From: Hymenobacter metallicola
GTDB lineage: Bacteria > Bacteroidota > Bacteroidia > Cytophagales > Hymenobacteraceae
Direction: 5' to 3'
Length of the DNA stretch: 64,000 nt
Assembly (NCBI RefSeq): GCF_004745645.1
Contig: NZ_SRMB01000003.1
Location: 310,001-374,000, forward strand
Shown here: piece after piece, positions 17,542 to 25,576 of the stretch
Position numbering within the stretch: the stretch's first letter is position 1
Layout of the letters: each line of letters starts with the position of its first letter
Position numbers and translations under genes: made by a program
The notes under the pieces: model-generated
Database searches by the model: none
The model's input: the letters and a program-made list of their open reading frames with translations, nothing else
Told to the model about the DNA's origin: nothing

Positions 17542-18876
17542 ATGGCAATATTAACGAAAGACGAAGCCCAGGCCATCCTGAAAAAGGTGCTGAGCTTTAG
17601 CACGGCCAATGAGTGCGAAGCCACGCTAACGGGGCAGATGGGCGGCAACGTCCGCTCGGCCCGCAACGCCATCAGCACGGCCGGCGCCGTTGAAAACGTG
17701 CAGCTCATCGTCGAGTCCCGGTTTGGCAAGCGCAGCGGTACGGCCAGCTGCAACGAGTTCGACGACGCCACCCTGCGCCGCTGCGTGCAGCGGGCCGAGG
17801 AAATCGCCAAGCTGGCGCCCGAAAGCCCCGAATACATGCCCCTGCTCGGCCCCCAGCAGTACCTCGACGGCTCCAAGGCCTTTGCCCAGAACACGGCCAA
17901 CATCACGCCCGACTACCGCGCCCAGCAAACGGCGGCCAGCCTGCAGCTCTGCGAAAAGCGCAAGCTTTCCTCGGCCGGCTTCCTGACCGATAACGCCAGC
18001 TTCGTAGCCAAGCTAAACAGCAAGGGACTCGAAGCCTACCAGGCCGCGACCAGCCTGGAATATTCCGTGACGGTGCGCACGCCCGACGGTACCGGCTCGG
18101 GCTATGCCACGGCCGACTACAACGACATCAGCAAGTTCGACGCGGGCCGCCTGACCCAGATTGCGGCCGACAAAGCGGCCGGTTCGGTGAATGCCAAAGC
18201 CATTGAGCCCGGCAAGTACACCGTGATTCTGGAACCCGCCGCGCTGGTAGCCAACACCGACGCCTCGCTGCTGCAGGCCCTGATGGGCGCCATGGATGCC
18301 CGCGCCGCCGATGAAGGCCGCAGCTTCCTGAGCAAAAAAGGCGGCGGCAACAAGAAGGGCGAAAAGCTGTTCGACGAGCGGGTTACCATCTACTCCGACC
18401 CAACCAGCCTCGATATCCCCGACCGGATCTTCGCCAACGACGGCCGCCCCCAGAAGAAGGTGACCTGGATTGAGAAAGGCGTGGTCAAAAACCTGTACTC
18501 CTCGCGCTTCTGGGCCCAGAAAGCCGGTATTCCGGACATTCCGCCGCCCGGCGGCTGGATTATGGAAGGCGGTACGCAGAGCGTGCAGGACATGATTAAG
18601 GGTACGGCCAAGGGCATTCTGGTGACGCGCCTGTGGTATATCCGCCCCGTGGACCCGCAAACGCTGCTCTACACCGGCCTGACCCGCGACGGAACTTTCT
18701 ACATCGAGAACGGGAAGATCAAGCACCCGGTGAAGAACTTTCGCTTCAACGAAAGCCCCATCATCATGCTCAACAACCTGGAAGCCATTGGCAAACCCCA
18801 GCGCGTGGGTGGCAACATGGTGCCCCCGTTGAAAATCCGGGACTTCACCTTCACGAGTCTCTCCGACGCGGTATAA
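17542..18876 (+). CDS. TldD/PmbA family protein, TldE (PmbA)-like
   Basis: A 444-residue partner of the upstream TldD-like protease. It has the family fold (ILKKVLSFSTANECEATLTGQMGGNVRSARNAIS at the start; PGKYTVILEPAALVANTDASLLQALMGAMDARAADEGRSFL in the middle; RLWYIRPVDPQTLLYTGLTRDGTFYIENGKIKHPVKNFRFNESPI near the end). The HExxxH zinc motif is absent, as expected for TldE/PmbA, which is the non-catalytic half. It has no signal peptide, although its partner does, so the compartment of the complex is unclear. It ends 27 bp before a strong terminator, which closes the tldD-tldE unit. Confidence 0.93.
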   Translation: MAILTKDEAQAILKKVLSFSTANECEATLTGQMGGNVRSARNAISTAGAVENVQLIVESRFGKRSGTASCNEFDDATLRRCVQRAEEIAKLAPESPEYMPLLGPQQYLDGSKAFAQNTANITPDYRAQQTAASLQLCEKRKLSSAGFLTDNASFVAKLNSKGLEAYQAATSLEYSVTVRTPDGTGSGYATADYNDISKFDAGRLTQIAADKAAGSVNAKAIEPGKYTVILEPAALVANTDASLLQALMGAMDARAADEGRSFLSKKGGGNKKGEKLFDERVTIYSDPTSLDIPDRIFANDGRPQKKVTWIEKGVVKNLYSSRFWAQKAGIPDIPPPGGWIMEGGTQSVQDMIKGTAKGILVTRLWYIRPVDPQTLLYTGLTRDGTFYIENGKIKHPVKNFRFNESPIIMLNNLEAIGKPQRVGGNMVPPLKIRDFTFTSLSDAV

Positions 18877-18903
18877 GCGGACGGTTCCTGCTCATAACAC
18901 CCG

Positions 18904-18936
18904 AAAAGTCTCCGGCTCCTGGCTCGGAGACTTTTT
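18904..18936 (+). terminator. Intrinsic terminator after tldE-like gene
   Basis: Arms AAAAGTCTCCG (18904-18914) and CGGAGACTTTTT (18925-18936), with T-run. Confidence 0.85.
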
Positions 18937-19088
18937 GTGTATTAAGGGAATAGCAGAAAATAACCCGAGGACTCTGCAACCATTCCTGCTGCTCCAGGCT
19001 CCCCCTTATACCTTGGCCATTGCAGCTCCTGCTCGTAGGATTCAAACCAGGTGCTACCGTATTGTTTTACCCACTTAATTTTCATGTT

Positions 19089-19535
19089 ATGCTTGCGAAT
19101 ACTACTCGTCATTGGCTCTGTGGCTTGAGCCTGCTAGCAGCAGTTGGCCTGAGCGGTTGCTCCGAGAAGGCAGATGTCAGCCCCAGCAACGAACCCAGCG
19201 CGGCTGAGGTCGGGTGCAACACTCCGGTAACGGTGCGCCTATGCATGGGGATGACGGCAGGTTGTCTCACCGACCACACTACGCTACGCCTGCCGGACGG
19301 CACCTTGGTTTCGCCGAGCGGCCCTATCTGGGAAGACTACGAGCGGAATCAGGTTCATGACCAAGTGCTGTCGGTCGGCTATGTACTGGGCGGCCCCGCA
19401 CCCGCCGGCTCCCTGGCCACTGTCAATGCTACTATTACCTGCCTGCAAACGGCCGCCCCCGTGAACTGGTGTGGCACCCCGGACCTGTACAACCGCAAGA
19501 GTCGTTTCCTGCACAAGACGCCCTATACCCGCTAA
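19089..19535 (+). CDS. Small Cys-rich lipoprotein, unknown function
   Basis: A 148-residue predicted lipoprotein: signal LCGLSLLAAVGLSGCSEK with lipobox LSGC. The mature domain contains several cysteines (VGCNTP, RLCMGMTAGCL, ITCLQ, NWCGTP) that may form disulfides, and a beta-rich segment TLRLPDGTLVSPSGPIWEDYERNQV. No family is recognised. The ATG at 19089 is chosen over an upstream TTG at 19020 because it places the signal at the N-terminus. It is flanked by terminators on both sides, so it is a single-gene unit inserted in the tld-moxR gene neighbourhood. Confidence 0.75.
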   Translation: MLANTTRHWLCGLSLLAAVGLSGCSEKADVSPSNEPSAAEVGCNTPVTVRLCMGMTAGCLTDHTTLRLPDGTLVSPSGPIWEDYERNQVHDQVLSVGYVLGGPAPAGSLATVNATITCLQTAAPVNWCGTPDLYNRKSRFLHKTPYTR

Positions 19536-19540
19536 CCCAA

Positions 19541-19573
19541 AAAAGCCCCGCACTGCTGAAGTAAGGGGCTTTT
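19541..19573. terminator. Bidirectional intrinsic terminator
   Basis: AAAAGCCCC (19541-19549) pairs with GGGGCTTTT (19565-19573). It lies between the convergent lipoprotein and porin-like genes. Confidence 0.8.
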
Positions 19574-19596
19574 GTTTTAAGCTAGACCACCGGAAC

Positions 19597-20229
19597 CTAG
19601 TTACCGTCGGGCAGCTGGAAGCTGACGTAGGCCTGGAACACGCGGTTTTTCAGTTCCGGGTCATTCACACCCCGCACCGATTTCACGTTGTTGATATCAT
19701 TCAGGCCGGCGTTGAACCGTCCGCCCACGGCAAAACCCAGCGGCAGCTTCAGGCCCGCGCCTACGCAAACGCCCAGGTCCAGCTTTTTGTAGTCGTTCCA
19801 GGAGCTGCGGTCATCGGTGGCGTAAGTGGCCCCGCCTTCCCCATCCTGACTAATGACCATCACGCCATCTTCCCGGGCCTTGAGCAGAAAACCGGCCTGC
19901 GGCCCGGCCTCCACGTACACCGGGCCCACGGTTACTTTGGCCAGCACCGGCACGTTGAGATAGTGCAGCTTGGAGCGGTAGTTCACAAAGTCGGACTTAC
20001 GTTCCGTGCCCTGGAGCGAATACAGAATTTCGGGCTGGATGGACAGAATCGGGTCCAGCACTTTTATTTCGTAGAATACCCCGGCGTGGTAAGACGTCTG
20101 GTAGGTGGCATCGGTGCCCACGGAGCCTTGCAGCACGGCCGCATTGAGGCCAGCTTTTACGCCGAGTTGGGCATGGGCTGGCACCCAGAAAAACACACTG
20201 AGAAGCAGTACAGCAGCAATTCGTTTCAT
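19597..20229 (-). CDS. PorT-like/OmpA-like outer membrane beta-barrel protein
   Basis: A 210-residue exported protein: signal IAAVLLLSVFFWVPAHAQLG, then the pattern typical of the Bacteroidota porin family (PF13568-like): LGVKAGLNAAVLQG, YHAGVFYEIKVLDPILSIQPEILYSLQGTERK, LHYLNVPVLAKVTVGPVYVEAGPQAGFLLKA, DLGVCVGAGLKLPLGFAVGGRFNAGLNDINN, and a final strand VFQAYVSFQLPDGN. YLNVPVLAK and GPQAGFLL are the family hallmarks. It is an eight-strand barrel of unknown ligand. It is monocistronic on the minus strand and divergent from the DUF4159 gene. Confidence 0.88.
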   Translation of the reverse strand: MKRIAAVLLLSVFFWVPAHAQLGVKAGLNAAVLQGSVGTDATYQTSYHAGVFYEIKVLDPILSIQPEILYSLQGTERKSDFVNYRSKLHYLNVPVLAKVTVGPVYVEAGPQAGFLLKAREDGVMVISQDGEGGATYATDDRSSWNDYKKLDLGVCVGAGLKLPLGFAVGGRFNAGLNDINNVKSVRGVNDPELKNRVFQAYVSFQLPDGN

Positions 20230-20475
20230 AGCAGGTGTAAGTAAGAGCGAGTTAAGAGTGTAGTAGTAAGAGTCCTAACGTTGGTTTTTCCCCTATCGTA
20301 CGCAGGCTTTTTTGCAAAGGCTGTGGCCGAGGTCAGCTTATTTGTTGCTGCCGCCTTACTTTTTTAGCTCTTCTTGCTCGTACTTGCAGGGCCCCGGCCC
20401 GGGTGCCGAGCCACCTTCGGGCCGCGCCCGTGTCTTTGCCCCGTCCTCTCCTTCGCTTCGCTTTTCTGCCGCTGC

Positions 20476-21099
20476 ATGCCCGTCCCGTTTACCTTCGTGC
20501 GCCTCCAGTACCGCTCCGGCGACTGGGATTCGGTAGACGAAAGAATGCCCGCCAACCTGCTGCACTCCCTGATTCAGTACACCACGGTGCCCGTCAATCA
20601 GAAAGAGAAGGCCGTGGCCCTCGACAGCCCGGAGTTATTCAACTACCCCTTCTGCTACCTCTCGGGCCACCGGCTAGTGCAGTTCTCGGCCCAGGAGAAA
20701 AAGAACTTCACCCAGTACGTGCGCAACGGCGGCTTCGTGTTCGTCGACGACTGCAACCACGACATCGACGGACTGTTTGCCCGCTCCTTCGAGGAGCAGA
20801 TGCGGCAGTGCTTCGGGGCCGGAGCCCTGAAGAAGCTGCCCAAAAACCACCCGATCTACTCGCAGTTCTTTAAGTTTCCGGAAGGCCCGCCGCCCACTTC
20901 CTTCGAGCTCAATGGCTGGGGCGACGACCTAGTGCACGACTACCTGAAGGGCATCGAAATAGATGGCAAGCTGCGGGTGCTTTACTCTAACAAAGACTAC
21001 GGCTGCGAGTGGGACTACGACTTTCGCAACAAACGCTTCCTGGCCGAAGACAACACCAAGTTTGGGGTGAATATCCTGCTCTACGCCCTAACGGCGTAA
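20476..21099 (+). CDS. DUF4159 domain-containing protein
   Basis: A 207-residue protein of the DUF4159 family: start FTFVRLQYRSGDWDSVDERMPANLLHSLIQYT, then a flavodoxin/glutaminase-like core with GGFVFVDDCNHDIDGLFARSFEEQM and LPKNHPIYSQFFKFPEGPPPT. It ends with DYGCEWDYDFRNKRFLAEDNTKFGVNILLYALT. In Bacteroidota this family usually sits beside MoxR, DUF58 and BatA genes and tldD/tldE, as here, but no biochemical role is established. No signal peptide is seen from the chosen ATG at 20476; an upstream in-frame start would add a low-complexity Pro/Arg-rich lead that I reject. Confidence 0.9.
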   Translation: MPVPFTFVRLQYRSGDWDSVDERMPANLLHSLIQYTTVPVNQKEKAVALDSPELFNYPFCYLSGHRLVQFSAQEKKNFTQYVRNGGFVFVDDCNHDIDGLFARSFEEQMRQCFGAGALKKLPKNHPIYSQFFKFPEGPPPTSFELNGWGDDLVHDYLKGIEIDGKLRVLYSNKDYGCEWDYDFRNKRFLAEDNTKFGVNILLYALTA

Positions 21100-21104
21100 G
21101 CTTA

Positions 21105-21806
21105 CTAGAATTTGAAGCCGATGCCCAAGCGCCCATCGATGGTGGTAGGCGTCCGCTCGAAGTAGCTGTCTGGCTCGTAGTAGCCTGGGGGCACCTCGCC
21201 CTGCACTTTGTTTTTACCTAGCTTCAGCCACGACATCACGCCCAGCGAAGCATCCAGAAACAGACGGGGACTGCGAGGTATCACGACCTGCCACCCCAGC
21301 AAGGCCCCTGCGCCCGCAAAGTGCTGTCGGGTATCGGGCTGCCGGTACCCGCTTAGCCCCACCGCGCGGTAGCTCAGGGCCGGCGCAACGTAGAGGCCGC
21401 TCAAAGGGGCTTTATCCTGGGCTTGAACCACGTAGTAGCGGCCCTGCACCCCCAGCCCCGTCTTGCGCTCATCGGGCGTACCACCATTGAGCAGGCCTTC
21501 CGCTACCACGCTGAAGCGGGGCTTGAGTTGCCGTTCGTAGGAAACCAGCACCGGTACCAGCGTTTCCGGATTGCTATTCAATAAATTATAGGTCAGATTG
21601 GTAATGAAGATCCCACCCACATCGAAGCGTAGCGCATTACGGTAGGTGGGCTGGGCCGAACTGACAACGAGGGCAGGCAGCTGCTGCGCCTGCCCCGCAG
21701 GAGCCGCCAGCAGTACGCTGCTAAGCAGGGCAGCGACACGGCAGAAATGCCCGTTTTGCGCCAAACACGTGGCAAGGGAGCAGCTGATTTTTGTGCGTAA
21801 AGACAT
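21105..21806 (-). CDS. Exported protein, probable outer membrane barrel, unknown function
   Basis: A 233-residue secreted protein. The hydrophobic signal VAALLSSVLLAAPAGQAQ follows a charged lead. The mature part alternates as beta-strands (YRNALRFDVGGIFITNLTYNLL, RFSVVAEGLLNGG, GLGVQGRYYVV, GLYVAPALSYRAVGL, HFAGAGALLGWQVVI, LFLDASLGVMSWLKLG) and ends in LGIGFKF, a terminal Phe signature of outer membrane barrels. I do not recognise the family. It is oppositely oriented and sits between the DUF4159 and MoxR genes, breaking a cluster that is usually contiguous. The ATG at 21806 is preferred over a TTG at 21824. Confidence 0.78.
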   Translation of the reverse strand: MSLRTKISCSLATCLAQNGHFCRVAALLSSVLLAAPAGQAQQLPALVVSSAQPTYRNALRFDVGGIFITNLTYNLLNSNPETLVPVLVSYERQLKPRFSVVAEGLLNGGTPDERKTGLGVQGRYYVVQAQDKAPLSGLYVAPALSYRAVGLSGYRQPDTRQHFAGAGALLGWQVVIPRSPRLFLDASLGVMSWLKLGKNKVQGEVPPGYYEPDSYFERTPTTIDGRLGIGFKF

Positions 21807-21995
21807 GCCTTTTGTGATTTTCAATAGATCTTGAGGTCAAAGTAGAAGGCTGCTGCCGCCAGTTCAACCGAGGAACTGGGTTGGTCAGACTTTTAAGAAG
21901 TGTCCATCTAGGCCACTATTCAGCGCCTCAAAGCAGCTATTGTTGAAATAACTAGACTTTACAGCAGTCTTTCCCCTGCTTCACCCTTCCTTGTC

Positions 21996-22973
21996 TTGAC
22001 TGAATCTACCGTTCGTTCCCTGTTAGCCAAGCTGCCGCCCCTGCGCGAAGAAATCGGCAAAATCATCGTGGGCCAGCAGCAGGTGCTGGACGAAGTGCTG
22101 GTGGCCTTGCTGGCCGGCGGCCACGCCCTGCTCGAAGGCGTGCCGGGCCTGGCCAAAACCTTGCTGGTGCGCACCCTGGCCTCGGCCACCGATTTGCCCT
22201 TCCGCCGCATCCAGTTCACCCCCGACCTGATGCCCACCGATATTCTGGGCACCGAAGTGCTGGAAGAAGACCACGGCACCGGCCACCGTTCCTTTAAGTT
22301 TAACCAGGGCCCGATCTTCGCCAGCCTGGTGCTGGCCGACGAAATCAACCGGACGCCGCCCAAAACCCAGGCCGCCCTGCTCGAGGCCATGCAGGAAGGC
22401 CACGTTACCTACGCCGGGCAGGAGCACGCCCTGCCCAAGCCCTTCTTTTTGCTGGCCACCCAAAACCCCATCGAGCAGAGCGGTACCTACCCCCTGCCCG
22501 AAGCCCAGCTCGACCGGTTTCTGCTCTACATCCGCATTGGCTACCCCACCGAGCAGGAAGAACTGGCCGTGCTCAGCGGCACGACCGGCACGGCCCGGGC
22601 CGAGGTACAGCCCGTGTTGGGCGGCGAGGATATTCGGCAGTTGCAGCAGCTGGTGCGCCAGGTAAGCCTGAGCCCCGAGCTGCTGGACTTCGTGAACCGG
22701 CTGGTGCGGGCCACCCGGCCGGCTACCTCGCCGGTGAAGTTTATTCAGGACTATGGCCGTTGGGGCGCCGGCCCGCGCGCCGGACAGGCCCTGATTTTGT
22801 GCGCCAAAGCCCGGGCTCTATTGCAGGGCCGTTTTGCCGCTACCCTGGATGATATCCGCACCCTGGCCCCGCCCGTGCTGCGCCACCGTGTGCTGCTCAA
22901 CTTCAACGCCGAAGCCGAAAACCTGACGCCCGATGATGCCGTGGCCGAATTGCTGAAGGCCGTAGCGGTGTAA
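21996..22973 (+). CDS. MoxR family AAA+ ATPase
   Basis: A 325-residue AAA+ chaperone-like ATPase of the MoxR family. Walker A is degenerate in the usual MoxR way (LLEGVPGLAKTLL), followed by RIQFTPDLMPTDILGTEVL, Walker B VLADEINRTPPKTQAALLEAMQEG, and sensor 1 FFLLATQNPIEQSGTYPLPEAQLDRFLLY. The C-terminal lid contains VKFIQDYGRWGAGPRAGQALILCAKARALLQGR. MoxR ATPases act with VWA/DUF58 proteins to mature or insert metalloprotein or envelope complexes. Here it is followed by DUF58 and BatA genes. The start is a TTG at 21996, which matches the family N-terminus. Confidence 0.96.
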   Translation: MTESTVRSLLAKLPPLREEIGKIIVGQQQVLDEVLVALLAGGHALLEGVPGLAKTLLVRTLASATDLPFRRIQFTPDLMPTDILGTEVLEEDHGTGHRSFKFNQGPIFASLVLADEINRTPPKTQAALLEAMQEGHVTYAGQEHALPKPFFLLATQNPIEQSGTYPLPEAQLDRFLLYIRIGYPTEQEELAVLSGTTGTARAEVQPVLGGEDIRQLQQLVRQVSLSPELLDFVNRLVRATRPATSPVKFIQDYGRWGAGPRAGQALILCAKARALLQGRFAATLDDIRTLAPPVLRHRVLLNFNAEAENLTPDDAVAELLKAVAV

Positions 22974-23067
22974 AACTCGGAACTGGGCGGTCAGAGCGTA
23001 TCTGTTTTTATGTTCTCCGGGCTTATTCTGTATCCCAACTCTGAGTTTCAAATTCTTAACTCTAACA

Positions 23068-23946
23068 ATGCTCACTCCCGAACTCCTGCATGCGCTTCGC
23101 AATTTGCCGCTGGCCGCCAAACAGGCGGCCGAAGGCTTTCTGGCGGGCCACCACCTGAGCCGGCGGCGCGGGGCGGGCATGGAGTTTAGCCAGTACCGCC
23201 CCTACCAGCCCGGCGACGACCTGCGCCGGCTCGACTGGCGCCTGGCCGCTCGCTCCGACCGGTACTATATTCGCGAATCGGAAGTCGATACCAGCCTGAC
23301 GGTGCACCTGCTGCTCGATGCCAGCGCCTCGATGAACCACCGCGACGACAACGGCCTGACCAAGCTCGACTACGCCCGTTTGCTGCTGGCCGCCCTGGCC
23401 TACCTGGCCCAGCAGCAGGGCGACGCCGTGTCACTGAGTGTGCTGCACCCGGGAGGCTTGCTGCACCTGCCCGCCCGCGCCGATGCCCGCCAGCTGCCCC
23501 GCCTTTACCAGGCGCTGCAACATGCCACGGGGGAAGGCCGGTTTCCGGCAGCCAGCCAGCTGGCCCCGCTGCTAGCCCGCCGCCAACGGGCCCTGACTGT
23601 GTGCGTGAGTGATTTATACGAAGAGCAAAGTGAAATCAACACCCTGCTTACCCGGCTGCGGGCCGTGGCCGGCGACGTGCTCGTGCTGCACCTGATGGCC
23701 GGCAATGAGCTGAGTTTCAGCTACCGGGGTGCCGTTACCTTCCAGGACCTGGAGACAGGCCAGACCCTGCAGCTCGATGCCGAGCAGCAACGCAGCGCCT
23801 ACCAGCAGCAGATCCAGGAGTGGCTCCATACCACGGCGCAGGCCGCCCGCCGCCAGGGCTTCGACTATTACCAACTTAGTACGGCCGAACCGTTGGACGG
23901 AGCTTTGCGCGAATTTTTGCGCCGCCGTCAAGCCACTTCCTTCTAA
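23068..23946 (+). CDS. DUF58 domain-containing (VWA-like) protein
   Basis: A 292-residue cytosolic partner of MoxR. The DUF58 signature is RRRGAGMEFSQYRPYQPGDDLRRLDWRLAARSDRYYIRESEVDTSLTVHLLLDASASM, with a MIDAS-like DASAS motif for metal binding. It ends with the helical GFDYYQLSTAEPLDGALREFLRRRQ. No membrane segment is visible. DUF58 proteins are thought to bind MoxR and deliver clients, and this gene follows moxR by 94 bp and precedes the BatA-like gene. The intervening 94 bp carry an AT-richer stretch but no terminator. Confidence 0.94.
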   Translation: MLTPELLHALRNLPLAAKQAAEGFLAGHHLSRRRGAGMEFSQYRPYQPGDDLRRLDWRLAARSDRYYIRESEVDTSLTVHLLLDASASMNHRDDNGLTKLDYARLLLAALAYLAQQQGDAVSLSVLHPGGLLHLPARADARQLPRLYQALQHATGEGRFPAASQLAPLLARRQRALTVCVSDLYEEQSEINTLLTRLRAVAGDVLVLHLMAGNELSFSYRGAVTFQDLETGQTLQLDAEQQRSAYQQQIQEWLHTTAQAARRQGFDYYQLSTAEPLDGALREFLRRRQATSF

Positions 23947-24022
23947 CGACTGGTGTCTTTGCCGCGGTTGTTTCGGCCGAATTTTGCCTCTATACTGCCT
24001 TTTTCTTCTAACGCCTCGCTCC

Positions 24023-25576
24023 TTGCTCACGTTTCTTGCCCCTTCTGGTTTGCTGGCACTGCTGGGCGTAGCAGTTCCCGTAGCCATTCACCTCTGGAAC
24101 CGGCGGCCGGGGCGCGTAGTGCAGGTGGGCAGCATCCGGTGGCTAACGGCTGCCGCCAACCGCCGCTTGCGCAACCTGAAGTTGGAGCAGCTTGCCTTAC
24201 TGCTGCTGCGGGCGTTGCTAGTCGTTATGCTGGCCCTGGCCGTGGCGGGCCCCGTGTGGCGGCGCCCGGCCCCGCCCCGCCGCGGCCAGGTACTGATTAG
24301 TGCTGATTTGCTGAACTCCGAGTCGCTGGCCGCCGTGCGCCCTACTATCGACTCACTCCGGCGCCGGGGCTTCACGCTCCGCCAGCTGCGCCAGGGTTTC
24401 CCACGCATTTCGGATACCGTTTGGCAACAGAAGAATCAGCCTGTTTCAGTGCCAGCTGCTGCTACTGCCAACCTGCATTTCTGGCCCCGCGTGGCCCAGG
24501 CCGCCGACTCTTTTCCCCACGAGCCGGTATGGGTGTACACCTCGACTACGCAGCGCCATTTTGCGGGAAGCCGGCCCGCCCTGCCCACTTCGGTGCGCTG
24601 GCAGGCAGTACCGTTGCCCGCTCCCGCAATAGCTTGGCTGAGCAATGCCAGCTTAACTACCCCTGACAGTCTGCGTCTTGTCGGCAGTCGGGGCACCGAC
24701 GAAGCAGTTTTCACGACCTCCCGGACCGTTGCCCGCCCCCGCCAAAGTCCGGCTGTGCTGCCCCGGGTAGCCGGTTTACCGCCCCTGCACTACCATTCCG
24801 AGGCGGGCCGAAGCGTTATTCGGGTGGCCATGCCGACCGATACGCTACAGGTGCCGGTACTGGCGCAGCCAATGCGGGTGTGGCTCTACCACGATGCTGC
24901 CTATGCCCCCGACGCCCGCTACCTGCAGGCCGCTTTGCGCGCCGCCGGTGTGGGCTTGCTGCCCCGCCTGGAGCTGACGGTTTCCCGGCAGCTGCCCCCT
25001 GATGAAGCTTCGCTCAACTGGCTGTTCTGGCTACACAGTTCCCCGATTCCAACGGCCTGGCAACAACGCGCCAGGCAGGGCTTAGCCATTTGGCAGTCCG
25101 CCCGAGGCCCGGGCGTGGCTCAGCAAACCGTTTTTGGGGTAAATCCTGCTGAGCTTACCTACTCCCTTACCCGCCTCGATACCACCAGTCACCCCGGCAG
25201 CCGACTGGTGTGGCAGGCCGCTACTGGCCGGCCGGTGCTGTCTTGCCGAACAGTGGGCCGGGGTGCTATCTACCAATTTCACAGCCGCCTCCACCCGGCC
25301 TGGGGCACACTAGTAGACAGCCCCGAGCTACCCGAGCTACTCCTCTCCCTGCTCCAACCGTCCACGGGCCAGCCTGCGGAACCGCACGACCCGCGCCAGC
25401 TCGACGCTGGCCAGGTTGTGCGCCAGGAAGTGGCCCCGGCCGACCGCACAAGCACGCCTAGCCCAGCCCCAACCGATACGGACTTGCGCGCCAAGCTGGT
25501 ACTGCTAGCTGCTGTTCTCTGGGCGTTGGAGCGGGGCCTGGCCCAACGCTTCTCCGCTAAACCAACGAGCGTATGA
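24023..25576 (+). CDS. BatA domain-containing membrane protein
   Basis: A 517-residue protein. It starts with the BatA/Aerotolerance N-terminal motif LTFLAPSGLLALLGVAVPVAIHLWNRRPGR: a membrane segment followed by HLWNRR, then VQVGSIRWLTAAANRRLRNLKLEQLALLLLRALLVVMLALAVAGPVW with a second membrane helix. The remainder is an extracytoplasmic region with no intact VWA MIDAS. A final hydrophobic segment (AKLVLLAAVLWALERGLA) anchors the C-terminus. The TTG at 24023 is used, because the longer in-frame extension overlaps the DUF58 gene in another frame. Its TGA overlaps the next ATG (25573) by 4 bp, indicating translational coupling. Confidence 0.9.
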   Translation: MLTFLAPSGLLALLGVAVPVAIHLWNRRPGRVVQVGSIRWLTAAANRRLRNLKLEQLALLLLRALLVVMLALAVAGPVWRRPAPPRRGQVLISADLLNSESLAAVRPTIDSLRRRGFTLRQLRQGFPRISDTVWQQKNQPVSVPAAATANLHFWPRVAQAADSFPHEPVWVYTSTTQRHFAGSRPALPTSVRWQAVPLPAPAIAWLSNASLTTPDSLRLVGSRGTDEAVFTTSRTVARPRQSPAVLPRVAGLPPLHYHSEAGRSVIRVAMPTDTLQVPVLAQPMRVWLYHDAAYAPDARYLQAALRAAGVGLLPRLELTVSRQLPPDEASLNWLFWLHSSPIPTAWQQRARQGLAIWQSARGPGVAQQTVFGVNPAELTYSLTRLDTTSHPGSRLVWQAATGRPVLSCRTVGRGAIYQFHSRLHPAWGTLVDSPELPELLLSLLQPSTGQPAEPHDPRQLDAGQVVRQEVAPADRTSTPSPAPTDTDLRAKLVLLAAVLWALERGLAQRFSAKPTSV